A stretch of 33,948 nucleotides of DNA from Victivallis vadensis (lineage in GTDB: Bacteria; Verrucomicrobiota; Lentisphaeria; Victivallales; Victivallaceae), in NCBI RefSeq assembly GCF_003096415.1, contig NZ_QEKH01000043.1, positions 1-33,948 of the forward strand. Direction: 5' to 3'. How positions within the stretch are numbered: position 1 is the first letter of the stretch; the number at the start of each line of letters is the position of its first letter. Shown one piece after another: positions 17,270-23,347 of the stretch. The position numbers and the translations under genes are program-made. The notes below the pieces were generated by a model. It worked only from the letters and a program-made list of their open reading frames with translations, searched no databases and had not been told where the DNA came from.

Positions 17270-18223
17270 TTACGGCAGAATTACCGGTTTTTCACCGCGC
17301 AGGCCGTTCAGGAAGGCCACCGCGGACATCGCCCGCCGTCCCGGCGGGGCAAGTTCGACCACTTCGATGGCGCCGGAGCCGCAGGCGATGATCAGCGCGT
17401 ATTTGTCCGCCTGCAGCACGGAGCCGGGAGTTCCGCCGAGGTCGCGGCGGCAGATCACCCGGGTCAGGGTGATTGTGCTTTCGCCGCGCGTGGTCAGCAT
17501 CGTGCAGAAGGCGCCGGGCCACGGATAGTAGGCGCGCACCATCGCTTCGATGTCGTAGGAACTCTTGGTCCAGTTGATTTTCCCGTCCGCCTTTTTGATC
17601 TTGGTGCAGACGGTCGCCTCGGTATCGTCCTGCGGCACGGGCTGGAGGTCGCCGGAGGCGATGGCCCAGAGCGTGCCGGGGGCGACCTTGGCCGCGATCA
17701 GCCCGAGTTTCACCTCAAGCGCGTCGCAATATTCCCGGTGGTCCAGCGGAACCCGGAGCGAGGAGTAGACGCCGCCGGTATCCAGACCGCGCTCCATCGC
17801 CATGAAGCAGACGCCGGTTTCGGCGTCGCGGTTCAGGATGCACTGAGTGACCGGCGAAGCACCGCGGTAACGCGGCAGCAAAGAGGCGTGGATGTTCACG
17901 CAGGCCACCCGGGGCAGCGCCAGCAGTTCCGCGCGCAGGATCTGGCCGAAAGAGACCACCAGCACGATCGCCGGGTTTCTGGCACGCAGAGAAGCGAGGA
18001 AGGCCGGATCGTTCACGTTGGGAACCTTGTCCGGGTTGAGGCCCAGCTCCTGCGCTGCCGCGCCCACCGGGGTCGGGGTGGGCTTGCGGTTCCGCCCTGC
18101 CGGACGGTCGAGCTGGGTGCCGACGCCGACGAGCCGCAGCCCGGGGGCGGCGGCGACGGCTTTCAGGATCGGGACCGCGATCGGCCCGGATCCGAGAAAA
18201 TAAATTTCCGGCTGATTCGTCAT
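17270..18223 (-). CDS. fmt: Methionyl-tRNA formyltransferase
   Basis: Formylates initiator Met-tRNA from 10-formyl-tetrahydrofolate. The 317-residue product has the formyltransferase core with N109-x-H111 in VNIHASLLPRYRGASP and catalytic Asp148 in RGLDTGG, matching the E. coli Asn106/His108/Asp144 spacing closely. A C-terminal OB-like domain follows. AGAGAAG lies just upstream of ATG 18223; in-frame sequence further upstream is A/T rich promoter DNA. It heads a minus-strand run with the RNase and the response regulator and diverges from folK. The more usual def partner is absent. Confidence 0.94.
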   Translation of the reverse strand: MTNQPEIYFLGSGPIAVPILKAVAAAPGLRLVGVGTQLDRPAGRNRKPTPTPVGAAAQELGLNPDKVPNVNDPAFLASLRARNPAIVLVVSFGQILRAELLALPRVACVNIHASLLPRYRGASPVTQCILNRDAETGVCFMAMERGLDTGGVYSSLRVPLDHREYCDALEVKLGLIAAKVAPGTLWAIASGDLQPVPQDDTEATVCTKIKKADGKINWTKSSYDIEAMVRAYYPWPGAFCTMLTTRGESTITLTRVICRRDLGGTPGSVLQADKYALIIACGSGAIEVVELAPPGRRAMSAVAFLNGLRGEKPVILP

Positions 18224-18239
18224 CTTCTCTTTGCAAAAG

Positions 18240-18268
18240 TTGATTTTTCGTGTAATTATAAATATAAA
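18240..18268 (+). promoter_or_regulatory. Promoter of folK in the fmt/folK divergent gap
   Basis: TTGATT (18240-18245) and TATAAA (18263-18268) are spaced 17 nt apart, giving a short folK leader. On the other strand the complement of 18255-18260 reads TATAAT, a perfect -10 for fmt without an obvious -35. The two promoters overlap in 73 bp. Confidence 0.65.
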
Positions 18269-18296
18269 GCATCTTTGCGGAAAAAACGAGCAGATT

Positions 18297-18782
18297 ATGT
18301 TAAAAACCACGAAATTTGCGATAATGTTGGGGGGGAATCAGGGAAATTCCCCGGAAATTTTCCGGAATGCCGTTGAAAAGCTGGCGGCGGCGGGGGTTGT
18401 GCGCCCGGTTCAGAGCCGCCTTTTCCGGACGGCGGCGGTGGACTGCGTGCCGGGAACGCCGGATTTCTGCAATGCCGCGCTGATCGGGGAGTGGGCGGGG
18501 AGCGCGGAAGAACTGTTGGCGGTCTGCCAGCGCCTGGAGCGGGAAGCGGGGCGGCCGGAGAAGCATTCGAGCCGGGAATCCCGCCCGCTGGACCTCGACC
18601 TGATCCTGTTCGGCGACGAGCGGCGGGAGACGGCGTTTCTGCGGTTGCCGCACCCGCGGGCGCAGGAGCGGGGATTCGTGTTGATGCCGCTGGCGGAGGT
18701 CGCGGGCAAGTGGAGATTTCCGGATTCCGGGCGGACGGTCCGGGAATGTTTGGAGAATTTGCCGCCGGAAAAGTTGAATTAG
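18297..18782 (+). CDS. folK: 2-amino-4-hydroxy-6-hydroxymethyldihydropteridine pyrophosphokinase
   Basis: Transfers pyrophosphate from ATP to hydroxymethyl-dihydropterin, the step before dihydropteroate synthase. The 161-residue product has the N-terminal strand AIMLGGNQGN (usually LGSNxGD), VPGTPDFCNAAL and the signature RPLDLDLILFGD with metal-binding aspartates, then LPHPRAQERGFVLMPLAEV. The length is normal. ATG 18297 is chosen because it keeps the full first beta strand; a second ATG at 18324 would remove it. folP lies elsewhere in the window (26050), so the folate genes are dispersed. Confidence 0.92.
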   Translation: MLKTTKFAIMLGGNQGNSPEIFRNAVEKLAAAGVVRPVQSRLFRTAAVDCVPGTPDFCNAALIGEWAGSAEELLAVCQRLEREAGRPEKHSSRESRPLDLDLILFGDERRETAFLRLPHPRAQERGFVLMPLAEVAGKWRFPDSGRTVRECLENLPPEKLN

Positions 18783-18802
18783 TCCGGGAAACGCTATATA
18801 TT
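18774..18802 (+). promoter_or_regulatory. Promoter of the small coiled-coil membrane protein gene
   Basis: TTGAAT (18774-18779) and TATATT (18797-18802) are 17 nt apart. The -35 overlaps the folK stop codon region. The leader is about 55 nt. Confidence 0.6.
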
Positions 18803-18864
18803 ACAGCATAATTACGTTTCAGTCGATCCGAAATTCGAATTTAACGAGTCGGGGTATCTGCGTT

Positions 18865-19281
18865 ATGGGAAATGAAGACGAAATGGGATTTTCAATGGTT
18901 TGGATTTGGGTGGTTGCCGGGTTGACCTGGGTGATCGTGATGATGGGGATCGCGCAGTTGTCGCGTTTTTATTCGAAATTTCAGGAAGGCCGGCGCGAAC
19001 TTGACGCGAATCTGCTGAATATGGCCGGGCAGTTCAAGAAGATGCAGTCGACGTTGACGGAACTGCTGGCGGAGCAGCGCCGCATCACCCGCCTCACGCT
19101 GGAACAGCTTGACCTGAAGCGCGCGGAAATGACCGGCGACTTCGAAATCGTGGAAGAACCGATTCCGCCGGCTCCGCCTTCAGCCGGGCCGACCGAGCCG
19201 GCAGTGGAGCCGCCGCCGCCGATGCCGGACAAGCGCCCGCCGTCGAAATTCCCGGAGATCAAATTCCCGGATGCGAAATAG
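18865..19281 (+). CDS. Small membrane-anchored coiled-coil protein of unknown function
   Basis: Not recognised. The 138-residue product has a single N-terminal membrane helix (about 11-32, VWIWVVAGLTWVIVMMGIAQ), a charged amphipathic stretch (about 36-90, with EQRR, LEQLDLKR) likely to form a coiled coil, and a Pro-rich tail (about 95-125) ending FPEIKFPDAK. The layout resembles small division or envelope scaffold proteins, but no family can be named. A promoter immediately upstream suggests its own transcription. A T-run (TTTTTTT) follows the stop without a convincing stem. Confidence 0.75.
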   Translation: MGNEDEMGFSMVWIWVVAGLTWVIVMMGIAQLSRFYSKFQEGRRELDANLLNMAGQFKKMQSTLTELLAEQRRITRLTLEQLDLKRAEMTGDFEIVEEPIPPAPPSAGPTEPAVEPPPPMPDKRPPSKFPEIKFPDAK

Positions 19282-19393
19282 TTTTTTTGATGATTTCGGG
19301 GCAATGCCGCTTGTAAAGATTTGAAAAACGTTTAGGTTAAAAACAGTACGGAAATCAATCATTTATCAACCAGTTCAATCAGAGGCCATATTC

Positions 19394-19981
19394 ATGAAAA
19401 AAGTTTTGCTGACGCTCGGTCTTGCGATTTTGTTGTTCACCGGCAGTGCCGCGATGGCGGCTCCGGCCGCCTACCGTTCCAGCCCGGAGGTGAATATCGG
19501 CGAGAAGCTGGCGCTTTACATCCCGAACCGGCTGATCGATGCGCTTGACCTCTTTTCCGTGAATCTCGGCGTCGGTCCGATCGTCGAAATTCAGATGATG
19601 GGGACGCGTGCGGTATGGGGCGGCGCCGGTATCGGCATGGCGTGGAAGGCTTACAAGGGCTATAACCGCCAGTACGGCTTCGGGACGGAGCAGGGCTGGT
19701 ACTGGTCGTTCGTGGTGGTCAGCGGCGAAGAGTACGGCGTGGTCAACAACACCTCGCTGGTGAAGAAGTATTTCGAGCATCGGGAGGGGTTCCCGACTCC
19801 GGACCGCTGGCCCTACAATTACTTCGACGGCGCGCGCGACTACTGGCAGATTGGCGGTTCGCTGGGCTGTCTTGTGACCGGCGATCTCTATATTCACCCG
19901 GTGGAATGGTTTGATTTCGCGCTGGGCTTTTTGCTGATCGACGTCAAGGGGGACGATCTGACGTTTGATGATTTCCGGTAA
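19394..19981 (+). CDS. Secreted protein of unknown function
   Basis: Not recognised. The 195-residue product begins with a clear Sec signal peptide (KKVLLTLGLAILLFTG..., cleavage likely after AMA at about residue 22). The mature part is rich in Tyr, Trp and Gly (KAYKGYNRQYGFG, EQGWYWSF, NYFDGARDYWQIGG), has no lipobox cysteine and ends in an alternating, amphipathic segment (DLYIHPVEWFDFALGFLLIDVKGDDL). That pattern suggests a periplasmic or outer-membrane beta-rich protein. AGAGG precedes the ATG by about 9 nt. Confidence 0.75.
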   Translation: MKKVLLTLGLAILLFTGSAAMAAPAAYRSSPEVNIGEKLALYIPNRLIDALDLFSVNLGVGPIVEIQMMGTRAVWGGAGIGMAWKAYKGYNRQYGFGTEQGWYWSFVVVSGEEYGVVNNTSLVKKYFEHREGFPTPDRWPYNYFDGARDYWQIGGSLGCLVTGDLYIHPVEWFDFALGFLLIDVKGDDLTFDDFR

Positions 19982-20061
19982 CGGCGGAAGACAGTGAGGA
20001 TGCGTGACGGGTGTTTCCGGGGCAGAGATGCCGGGGAGATGCCCGTTTTGCTTTTGAAAAT

Positions 20062-20388
20062 ATGAGTGATTTTGTCTGTGTGCGCTGCGGAAACTGCTGC
20101 CGCTGGAGCGGCTGCGTGAAGGTGACCGATGCGGAGATCGATGTGATCGCGGCGTTTCTGGGGATGCCGCCGGAGGCGTTTCTGGAACGGTGGACGGAGC
20201 TGATGCCGGACCGGCAGGGGCTGACGCTGATTGAGAAGGCGGACGGCAGCTGTGTATTTCTGGAGGAGGGGGAACCGGCGGGGTGCCGGATTGACCCGGT
20301 GAAGCCGGAACAGTGCAGGCGGTTCCCGGAGAGATGGAATTTCCCGGGCTGGGAGAAAGAGTGCGGAGCAAAACTCTCCCGAAAATAA
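20062..20388 (+). CDS. YkgJ-like Cys-cluster protein
   Basis: A 108-residue protein with the YkgJ (putative zinc- or iron-binding) pattern: CVRCGNCCRWSGC at residues 6-18, a conserved CVF, then GCRIDPVKPEQCRRFPERW and a final EC. These proteins are thought to bind a metal through the cysteine cluster, but the role is unknown. I chose ATG 20062 because the Cys motif starts within six residues. The stop codon lies inside the A-rich end of repeat element A (20375 onward), so the last few residues are encoded by the repeat terminus. Confidence 0.82.
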   Translation: MSDFVCVRCGNCCRWSGCVKVTDAEIDVIAAFLGMPPEAFLERWTELMPDRQGLTLIEKADGSCVFLEEGEPAGCRIDPVKPEQCRRFPERWNFPGWEKECGAKLSRK

Positions 20389-20604
20389 AAAACATAAAAG
20401 AACAGCCGCTTCAGCGGCGTCGCCACCGGCAGCTTGCCGGGCGCAGTCCAGCGCGCGAACAGCGCTGGTCGAAAGCGGAGGGAGCGCGCGCTTCTCAAAA
20501 AGCGAAGCAATTTTGAGACGCGGTTCAAAGCGCGGAGCCGTTGCGAGGGTCGGCGGCAACAGATGGTAATTGCAGACGCGGCCATGCGGGAGCGCTTGAT
20601 GACG
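20375..20604 (+). repeat. Interspersed structured repeat, copy A
   Basis: Terminus TCTCCCGAAAATAAAAAAC, then hairpin GCCGC/GCGGC, hairpin CCGGCA/TGCCGG (20426-20440), a GTCCAGC...GCTGG stretch, hairpin TCTCAAAA/TTTTGAGA (20493-20518), stem GTTG/CAAC and a GGTAATTGCAGACGCGG block ending near TGATGAC. Relative to copy B it lacks exactly one segment lying between two 9-bp direct repeats (GGAGCGCGC). No coding function. Confidence 0.85.
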
Positions 20605-20614
20605 CGAAGCGTCT

Positions 20615-20771
20615 TTGGAGTGCGGAGATTCATCTCCGCTGTCAAGTCGCACCCGGCCTTTACCGTGCCGGTTGTTTGATTTCGTGTGCGGTAAAAGTCA
20701 TGTCCGACTGGAAAGCGGAACTGAAGCTTATCCGGCAAAGCCGGACAAGCCCTGCGGGTTCCGCACTCCAA
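20615..20771. mobile_element. 157-bp element with 12-bp terminal inverted repeats
   Basis: TTGGAGTGCGGA (20615-20626) and its exact reverse complement TCCGCACTCCAA (20760-20771) bound the element. Inside are hairpins GCGGAGA/TCTCCGC next to the left end and TCCGGC/GCCGGA near the right. The left end translates to ECGDSSPL, a string I recall as recurrent in annotated PVC-group proteins, consistent with a dispersed non-coding repeat. No target-site duplication is obvious and there is no transposase. Confidence 0.6.
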
Positions 20772-20880
20772 GGTGGCCGGGCGATATTCTGGCGTGATGC
20801 TGGAGAGTAAGGAAAAACAGGCGGGCTGATTGAGCTTTGCTGCGGTTTTCGGTGGCCGTAAAGGTGATGGTGGCGGCAAC

Positions 20881-20945
20881 GCGCTTACTGCCTGAAATAA
20901 AATGCGCGTTGCTTATTTTTATTTCAGGCAAGCGCTTTTGCGCGA
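20881..20945. repeat. Long imperfect palindrome
   Basis: GCGCTT, then GCCTGAAATAAAA (20890-20902), is mirrored by TTTTATTTCAGGC (20927-20939), then AAGCGC. That gives 19 paired positions with a 3-nt bulge and a 24-nt loop. It lies between the terminal-inverted-repeat element and repeat copy C. The flanking 20772-20880 shows no gene or clear motif. Confidence 0.7.
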
Positions 20946-20958
20946 GAGGTACTGTTGC

Positions 20959-21122
20959 GGTTGCGGTCCGCATTCGCGGACCTTACATTTCGTCTGCTTC
21001 TGAGCTGCGCCTGCGCAGCTCGACAGCAGCCGACCAGCGTTCCGCCGCTGGACCGCGTCCGGCAAGCTGCCGGTGGCGACGCCGCTGAAGCGGCTATTCT
21101 TTATTTATTATTTTTTGGGAGA
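20959..21122 (-). repeat. Interspersed structured repeat, copy C (inverted)
   Basis: Reverse-orientation copy: 21059-21095 is the exact reverse complement of 20404-20440 in copy A (37 of 37). It contains the GGTCCGC/GCGGACC stem (20975-20992) that copy A lacks but copy B has. It ends at 21117-21122 as GGGAGA, the reverse complement of the TCTCCC terminus, which is also the Shine-Dalgarno of gmk. Confidence 0.82.
21117..21122 (+). promoter_or_regulatory. gmk ribosome-binding site located in the repeat terminus
   Basis: GGGAGA lies 6 nt before ATG 21129. It is the terminal hexamer of inverted repeat copy C. Its position decides the gmk start among longer in-frame options. Confidence 0.7.
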
Positions 21123-21128
21123 TTTTTT

Positions 21129-21746
21129 ATGAGCAAATATGGTACTGTGATCGTTCTCTCCGGCCCCAGCGGCGTCGGTAAATCCACCCTCGTCAGTCGT
21201 GTCCGCGCCGCCATGCCCGGCCTCGAATTTTCCATCTCCTGCACCACCCGCAATCCCCGCGTCGGCGAACAGCACGGCGTTCACTACTATTTTCTCTCCC
21301 GTGAAGAGTTTGAGCGCCGCATCGGCAATGATGAATTCATTGAGCATGCCCAGGTGTTTGCGAACCGGTACGGCACCCTGAAATCCGAAGTGCTCGAACG
21401 CATCCGGCGCGGCAGATCCGTCGTGCTGGATATCGACGTTCAGGGAGCGATGAAAATCCGCGATGCCGCCGCCCGCGATCCCGAGCTTGCCGCTCATACG
21501 GTCTGGGTTTTCATCGGCCCCCCGTCGGTTGAAGCGTTGGAAAAACGGCTGAGGGGACGCGCCACCGACTCCGAAGAACAGATCGCGCTGCGGCTCGGCA
21601 CCGCGAAGCACGAGCTTTCGTTCTGGAAGAAGTATGACTATCTGGTGATCAACGATGACCTTGATATTGCCGCTGCGGAAATGACCGGGCTGTTCCGCTC
21701 GTTTGAGCTGCGGACGGCCAACCAGCCGGAGGAACTGTTTTCATGA
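21129..21746 (+). CDS. gmk: Guanylate kinase
   Basis: Phosphorylates GMP to GDP. The 205-residue product has the P-loop GPSGVGKST (about 10-18), the GMP-binding SCTTRNPRVGEQHGVHYYF and the EFIEHAQVFANRYGT segment, and the LDIDVQGA motif. All are typical. The real start is ATG 21129 with GGGAGA upstream; the in-frame sequence before it belongs to repeat copy C. The stop overlaps the coaC start by 4 nt (ATGA). gmk and coaBC are often neighbours; rpoZ, which frequently lies between them, is absent. Confidence 0.95.
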   Translation: MSKYGTVIVLSGPSGVGKSTLVSRVRAAMPGLEFSISCTTRNPRVGEQHGVHYYFLSREEFERRIGNDEFIEHAQVFANRYGTLKSEVLERIRRGRSVVLDIDVQGAMKIRDAAARDPELAAHTVWVFIGPPSVEALEKRLRGRATDSEEQIALRLGTAKHELSFWKKYDYLVINDDLDIAAAEMTGLFRSFELRTANQPEELFS

Positions 21747-22273
21747 GTGAAAAAAGAGTGATCGCGCTCGGCGTGACCGGCGGAATCGCGGCTTATAAGG
21801 CCGCCGGGCTGTGCAGCAGACTGGTCAAGGCGGGATTCGAGGTGCAGGTGCTGATGACGGAAAACGCGGAGAAATTCGTGACGCCGTTGACGTTCCGGAC
21901 GCTTTCGCGGCGGCCGGTGGTGCGGTCGTTGTGGGAGGTGCCGGACTGGCGGCCGGAGCATGTGGCGCTGGCGAATGAGGCGGAGCTGCTGGTGGTGGCT
22001 CCGGCGACGGCGAACTTCATCGCGAAACTGGCGCACGGGATTGCAGACGACGCGTTGACGACGTTTGCGGCGACGTTCAACGGACGGGTGGTTCTGGCTC
22101 CGGCGATGAATCCGGAGATGTGGCGGCACGCGGCCTGTGCGGATAATGTGGAACTGCTGAAAAAGCGGGGGGTGGAGTTTGTCGGGCCTGAGTGCGGACA
22201 CGTGGCGTGCGGGGCGGACGGGCCGGGACGCATGGCGGAACCGGAGAAAATTCTCCAGAAAATAAAAAACTAA
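21743..22273 (+). CDS. coaC: Phosphopantothenoylcysteine decarboxylase (stand-alone CoaC flavoprotein)
   Basis: FMN-dependent decarboxylation of 4'-phosphopantothenoyl-L-cysteine in coenzyme A synthesis. Only the CoaC half is present: 176 residues with GVTGGIAAYKA, catalytic His73 in EHVALA, VVAPATANFIAKLAHG, Asn123 in PAMNPEMW and Cys156 in the CGADGPGRMAEP flap, aligning with E. coli His75, Asn125 and Cys158. The CoaB synthetase domain that normally follows residue ~190 is missing, and the last codons and stop lie in repeat copy B. CoaB must be encoded elsewhere, or the gene was cut by the repeat. Confidence 0.9.
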   Translation: MSEKRVIALGVTGGIAAYKAAGLCSRLVKAGFEVQVLMTENAEKFVTPLTFRTLSRRPVVRSLWEVPDWRPEHVALANEAELLVVAPATANFIAKLAHGIADDALTTFAATFNGRVVLAPAMNPEMWRHAACADNVELLKKRGVEFVGPECGHVACGADGPGRMAEPEKILQKIKN

Positions 22274-22567
22274 AGTAAAGCCGCATAGCGGCGTCGCCAC
22301 CGGCAGTTTGCCGGGCGCAGTCCAGCGCGCGAACAGCGCTGGTCGAAGGCGGAGGGAGCGCGCAGGCGCGGCTCCCGGAGCTTTCGAAATGTAAGGTCGG
22401 CGAATGCCGACCGCAATGCGGCAGTACCGCCCGGCGGAGCGCGCGTTTCTCAAAAAAGCGAAGCGATTTTGAGAAACGGTTCAGAGCGCGGAGCCGCTGC
22501 GAGGGTCGGCGACAGCGGATGGTAATTGCAGACGCGGCCCTGCAGGAGCGTGAGCTTCCGGTGATGA
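22252..22567 (+). repeat. Interspersed structured repeat, copy B (longest copy)
   Basis: Terminus TCTCCAGAAAATAAAAAAC, GCCGC/GCGGC (22280-22292), CCGGCA/TGCCGG (22300-22314), the stem GGTCGGC/GCCGACC (22395-22412), an 11-bp perfect stem GTTTCTCAAAA/TTTTGAGAAAC (22445-22477), CCGCTG/CAGCGG, then GGTAATTGCAGACGCGG and a TGATGAC end. The 9-bp direct repeats GGAGCGCGC stand at 22355-22363 and 22436-22444. It starts inside the end of coaC. Confidence 0.87.
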
Positions 22568-22683
22568 CAACATACAAAAGAACAGCCGCATAGGTTCAGA
22601 GCGCGGAGCCGCTGCGAGGGTCGGCGACAACAGATGGTAATTGCAGACACGGCCCTGCGGGTGCGTGAGCTTCCGGCGGCGAC
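22568..22683 (+). repeat. Interspersed structured repeat, copy D (internally deleted)
   Basis: Has the start of the element (ACAAAAGAACAGCCGCATAG) joined directly to its 3' block (GGTTCAGAGCGCGG..., 22593 on), so the middle is deleted. The 3' block repeats 22478-22567 of copy B with few changes, giving direct repeats spaced 115 bp. The stretch 22684-22771 up to the next gene shows only its Shine-Dalgarno. Confidence 0.8.
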
Positions 22684-22771
22684 ATGAAAACAGCAATGCC
22701 GCCATCGAAAACCGCAAACAAACTTCGCAGTTTTGCCTGTTTCCCATTTTCTCAGAACAAGGAGCACAGCC

Positions 22772-23116
22772 ATGAAAAAAGTAAAGATCACGGTACTCAA
22801 AACGACACTGGACAAGGAACTGGCCGCGGAGTATGGCGCGGAGGGATTGAAAGCCTGCCCGATGCTGAAGGCCGGGCAGGTCTTTTATGCGGACTACGCC
22901 AAACCGGAAGGGTTCTGCGATGAGGCGTGGAAGGCAATCTACCAGTATGCGTTCGCCTTGGCGCACGGCGCCGGAAACGGACTCTTTTACTACGGAGACT
23001 GGATCAGGAAGCCCGGTGTGGCGATCTGCAGCTGCAACGACGGCTTGCGCCCGGTGATTTTCAAGCTGGAAGCAACCGGCGAAGAGTCGGAGATAGATTA
23101 TCAGCCGGTTCGGTAA
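22772..23116 (+). CDS. TIGR04076-like small protein
   Basis: A 114-residue cytoplasmic protein resembling the TIGR04076 family of unknown function: an N-terminal KVKITVLKTTL strand, ACPMLKAGQVFYADYAKPEGFCDEAWKAIYQYAFALAHG, then WIRKPGVAICSCNDGLRPVIFKLEA. Conserved cysteines at CPM, FCDEAW and CSCNDGLRPV could bind a metal, but no activity is established. AAGGAGC (22759-22765) sets the start. A terminator follows, so it is transcribed alone unless transcription runs through the repeats from coaC. Confidence 0.8.
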   Translation: MKKVKITVLKTTLDKELAAEYGAEGLKACPMLKAGQVFYADYAKPEGFCDEAWKAIYQYAFALAHGAGNGLFYYGDWIRKPGVAICSCNDGLRPVIFKLEATGEESEIDYQPVR

Positions 23117-23160
23117 AGCGTAGAAAAGCAAGGGGATTCCGGCGGTTCCGGAGCCTGGCG

Positions 23161-23191
23161 GCGGCGTGGATGGTTTCGCCGCTGTTTTTTT
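23161..23191 (+). terminator. Rho-independent terminator after the TIGR04076-like gene
   Basis: GCGGCG (23161-23166) and CGCCGC (23177-23182) form a 6-bp GC stem with a 10-nt loop. TGTTTTTTT follows. Confidence 0.75.
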
Positions 23192-23224
23192 GGTTTTTGT
23201 TTCCGTTTTTTACCTCGCGGCGGC

Positions 23225-23253
23225 TTGTTAAACCCCTCTTCAAGTGATATATT
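23225..23253 (+). promoter_or_regulatory. Promoter of gyrA
   Basis: TTGTTA (23225-23230) and TATATT (23248-23253) are spaced 17 nt. A second perfect -10 TATAAT (23324-23329) lies 18 nt before the start codon but has a poor -35 (CTGGAT), so it would give a very short leader if used. Confidence 0.6.
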
Positions 23254-23347
23254 ACGCTATTTTAGGGCTGATTGTGCCCTGATGCGGCGGGGCGTCGCAA
23301 CTGGATAGCGAACGAATAATTTATATAATGGAACGGGAACGATTGAT

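Noticed and set aside
20615-20797. Short protein beginning MECGDSSPL
   Set aside because: The frame is set by the terminal inverted repeat element and its hairpins; it is better explained as non-coding repeat DNA.
20728-20973. Minus-strand 81-codon frame across the palindrome
   Set aside because: It runs through the palindrome and repeat copy C and has no ribosome-binding site.
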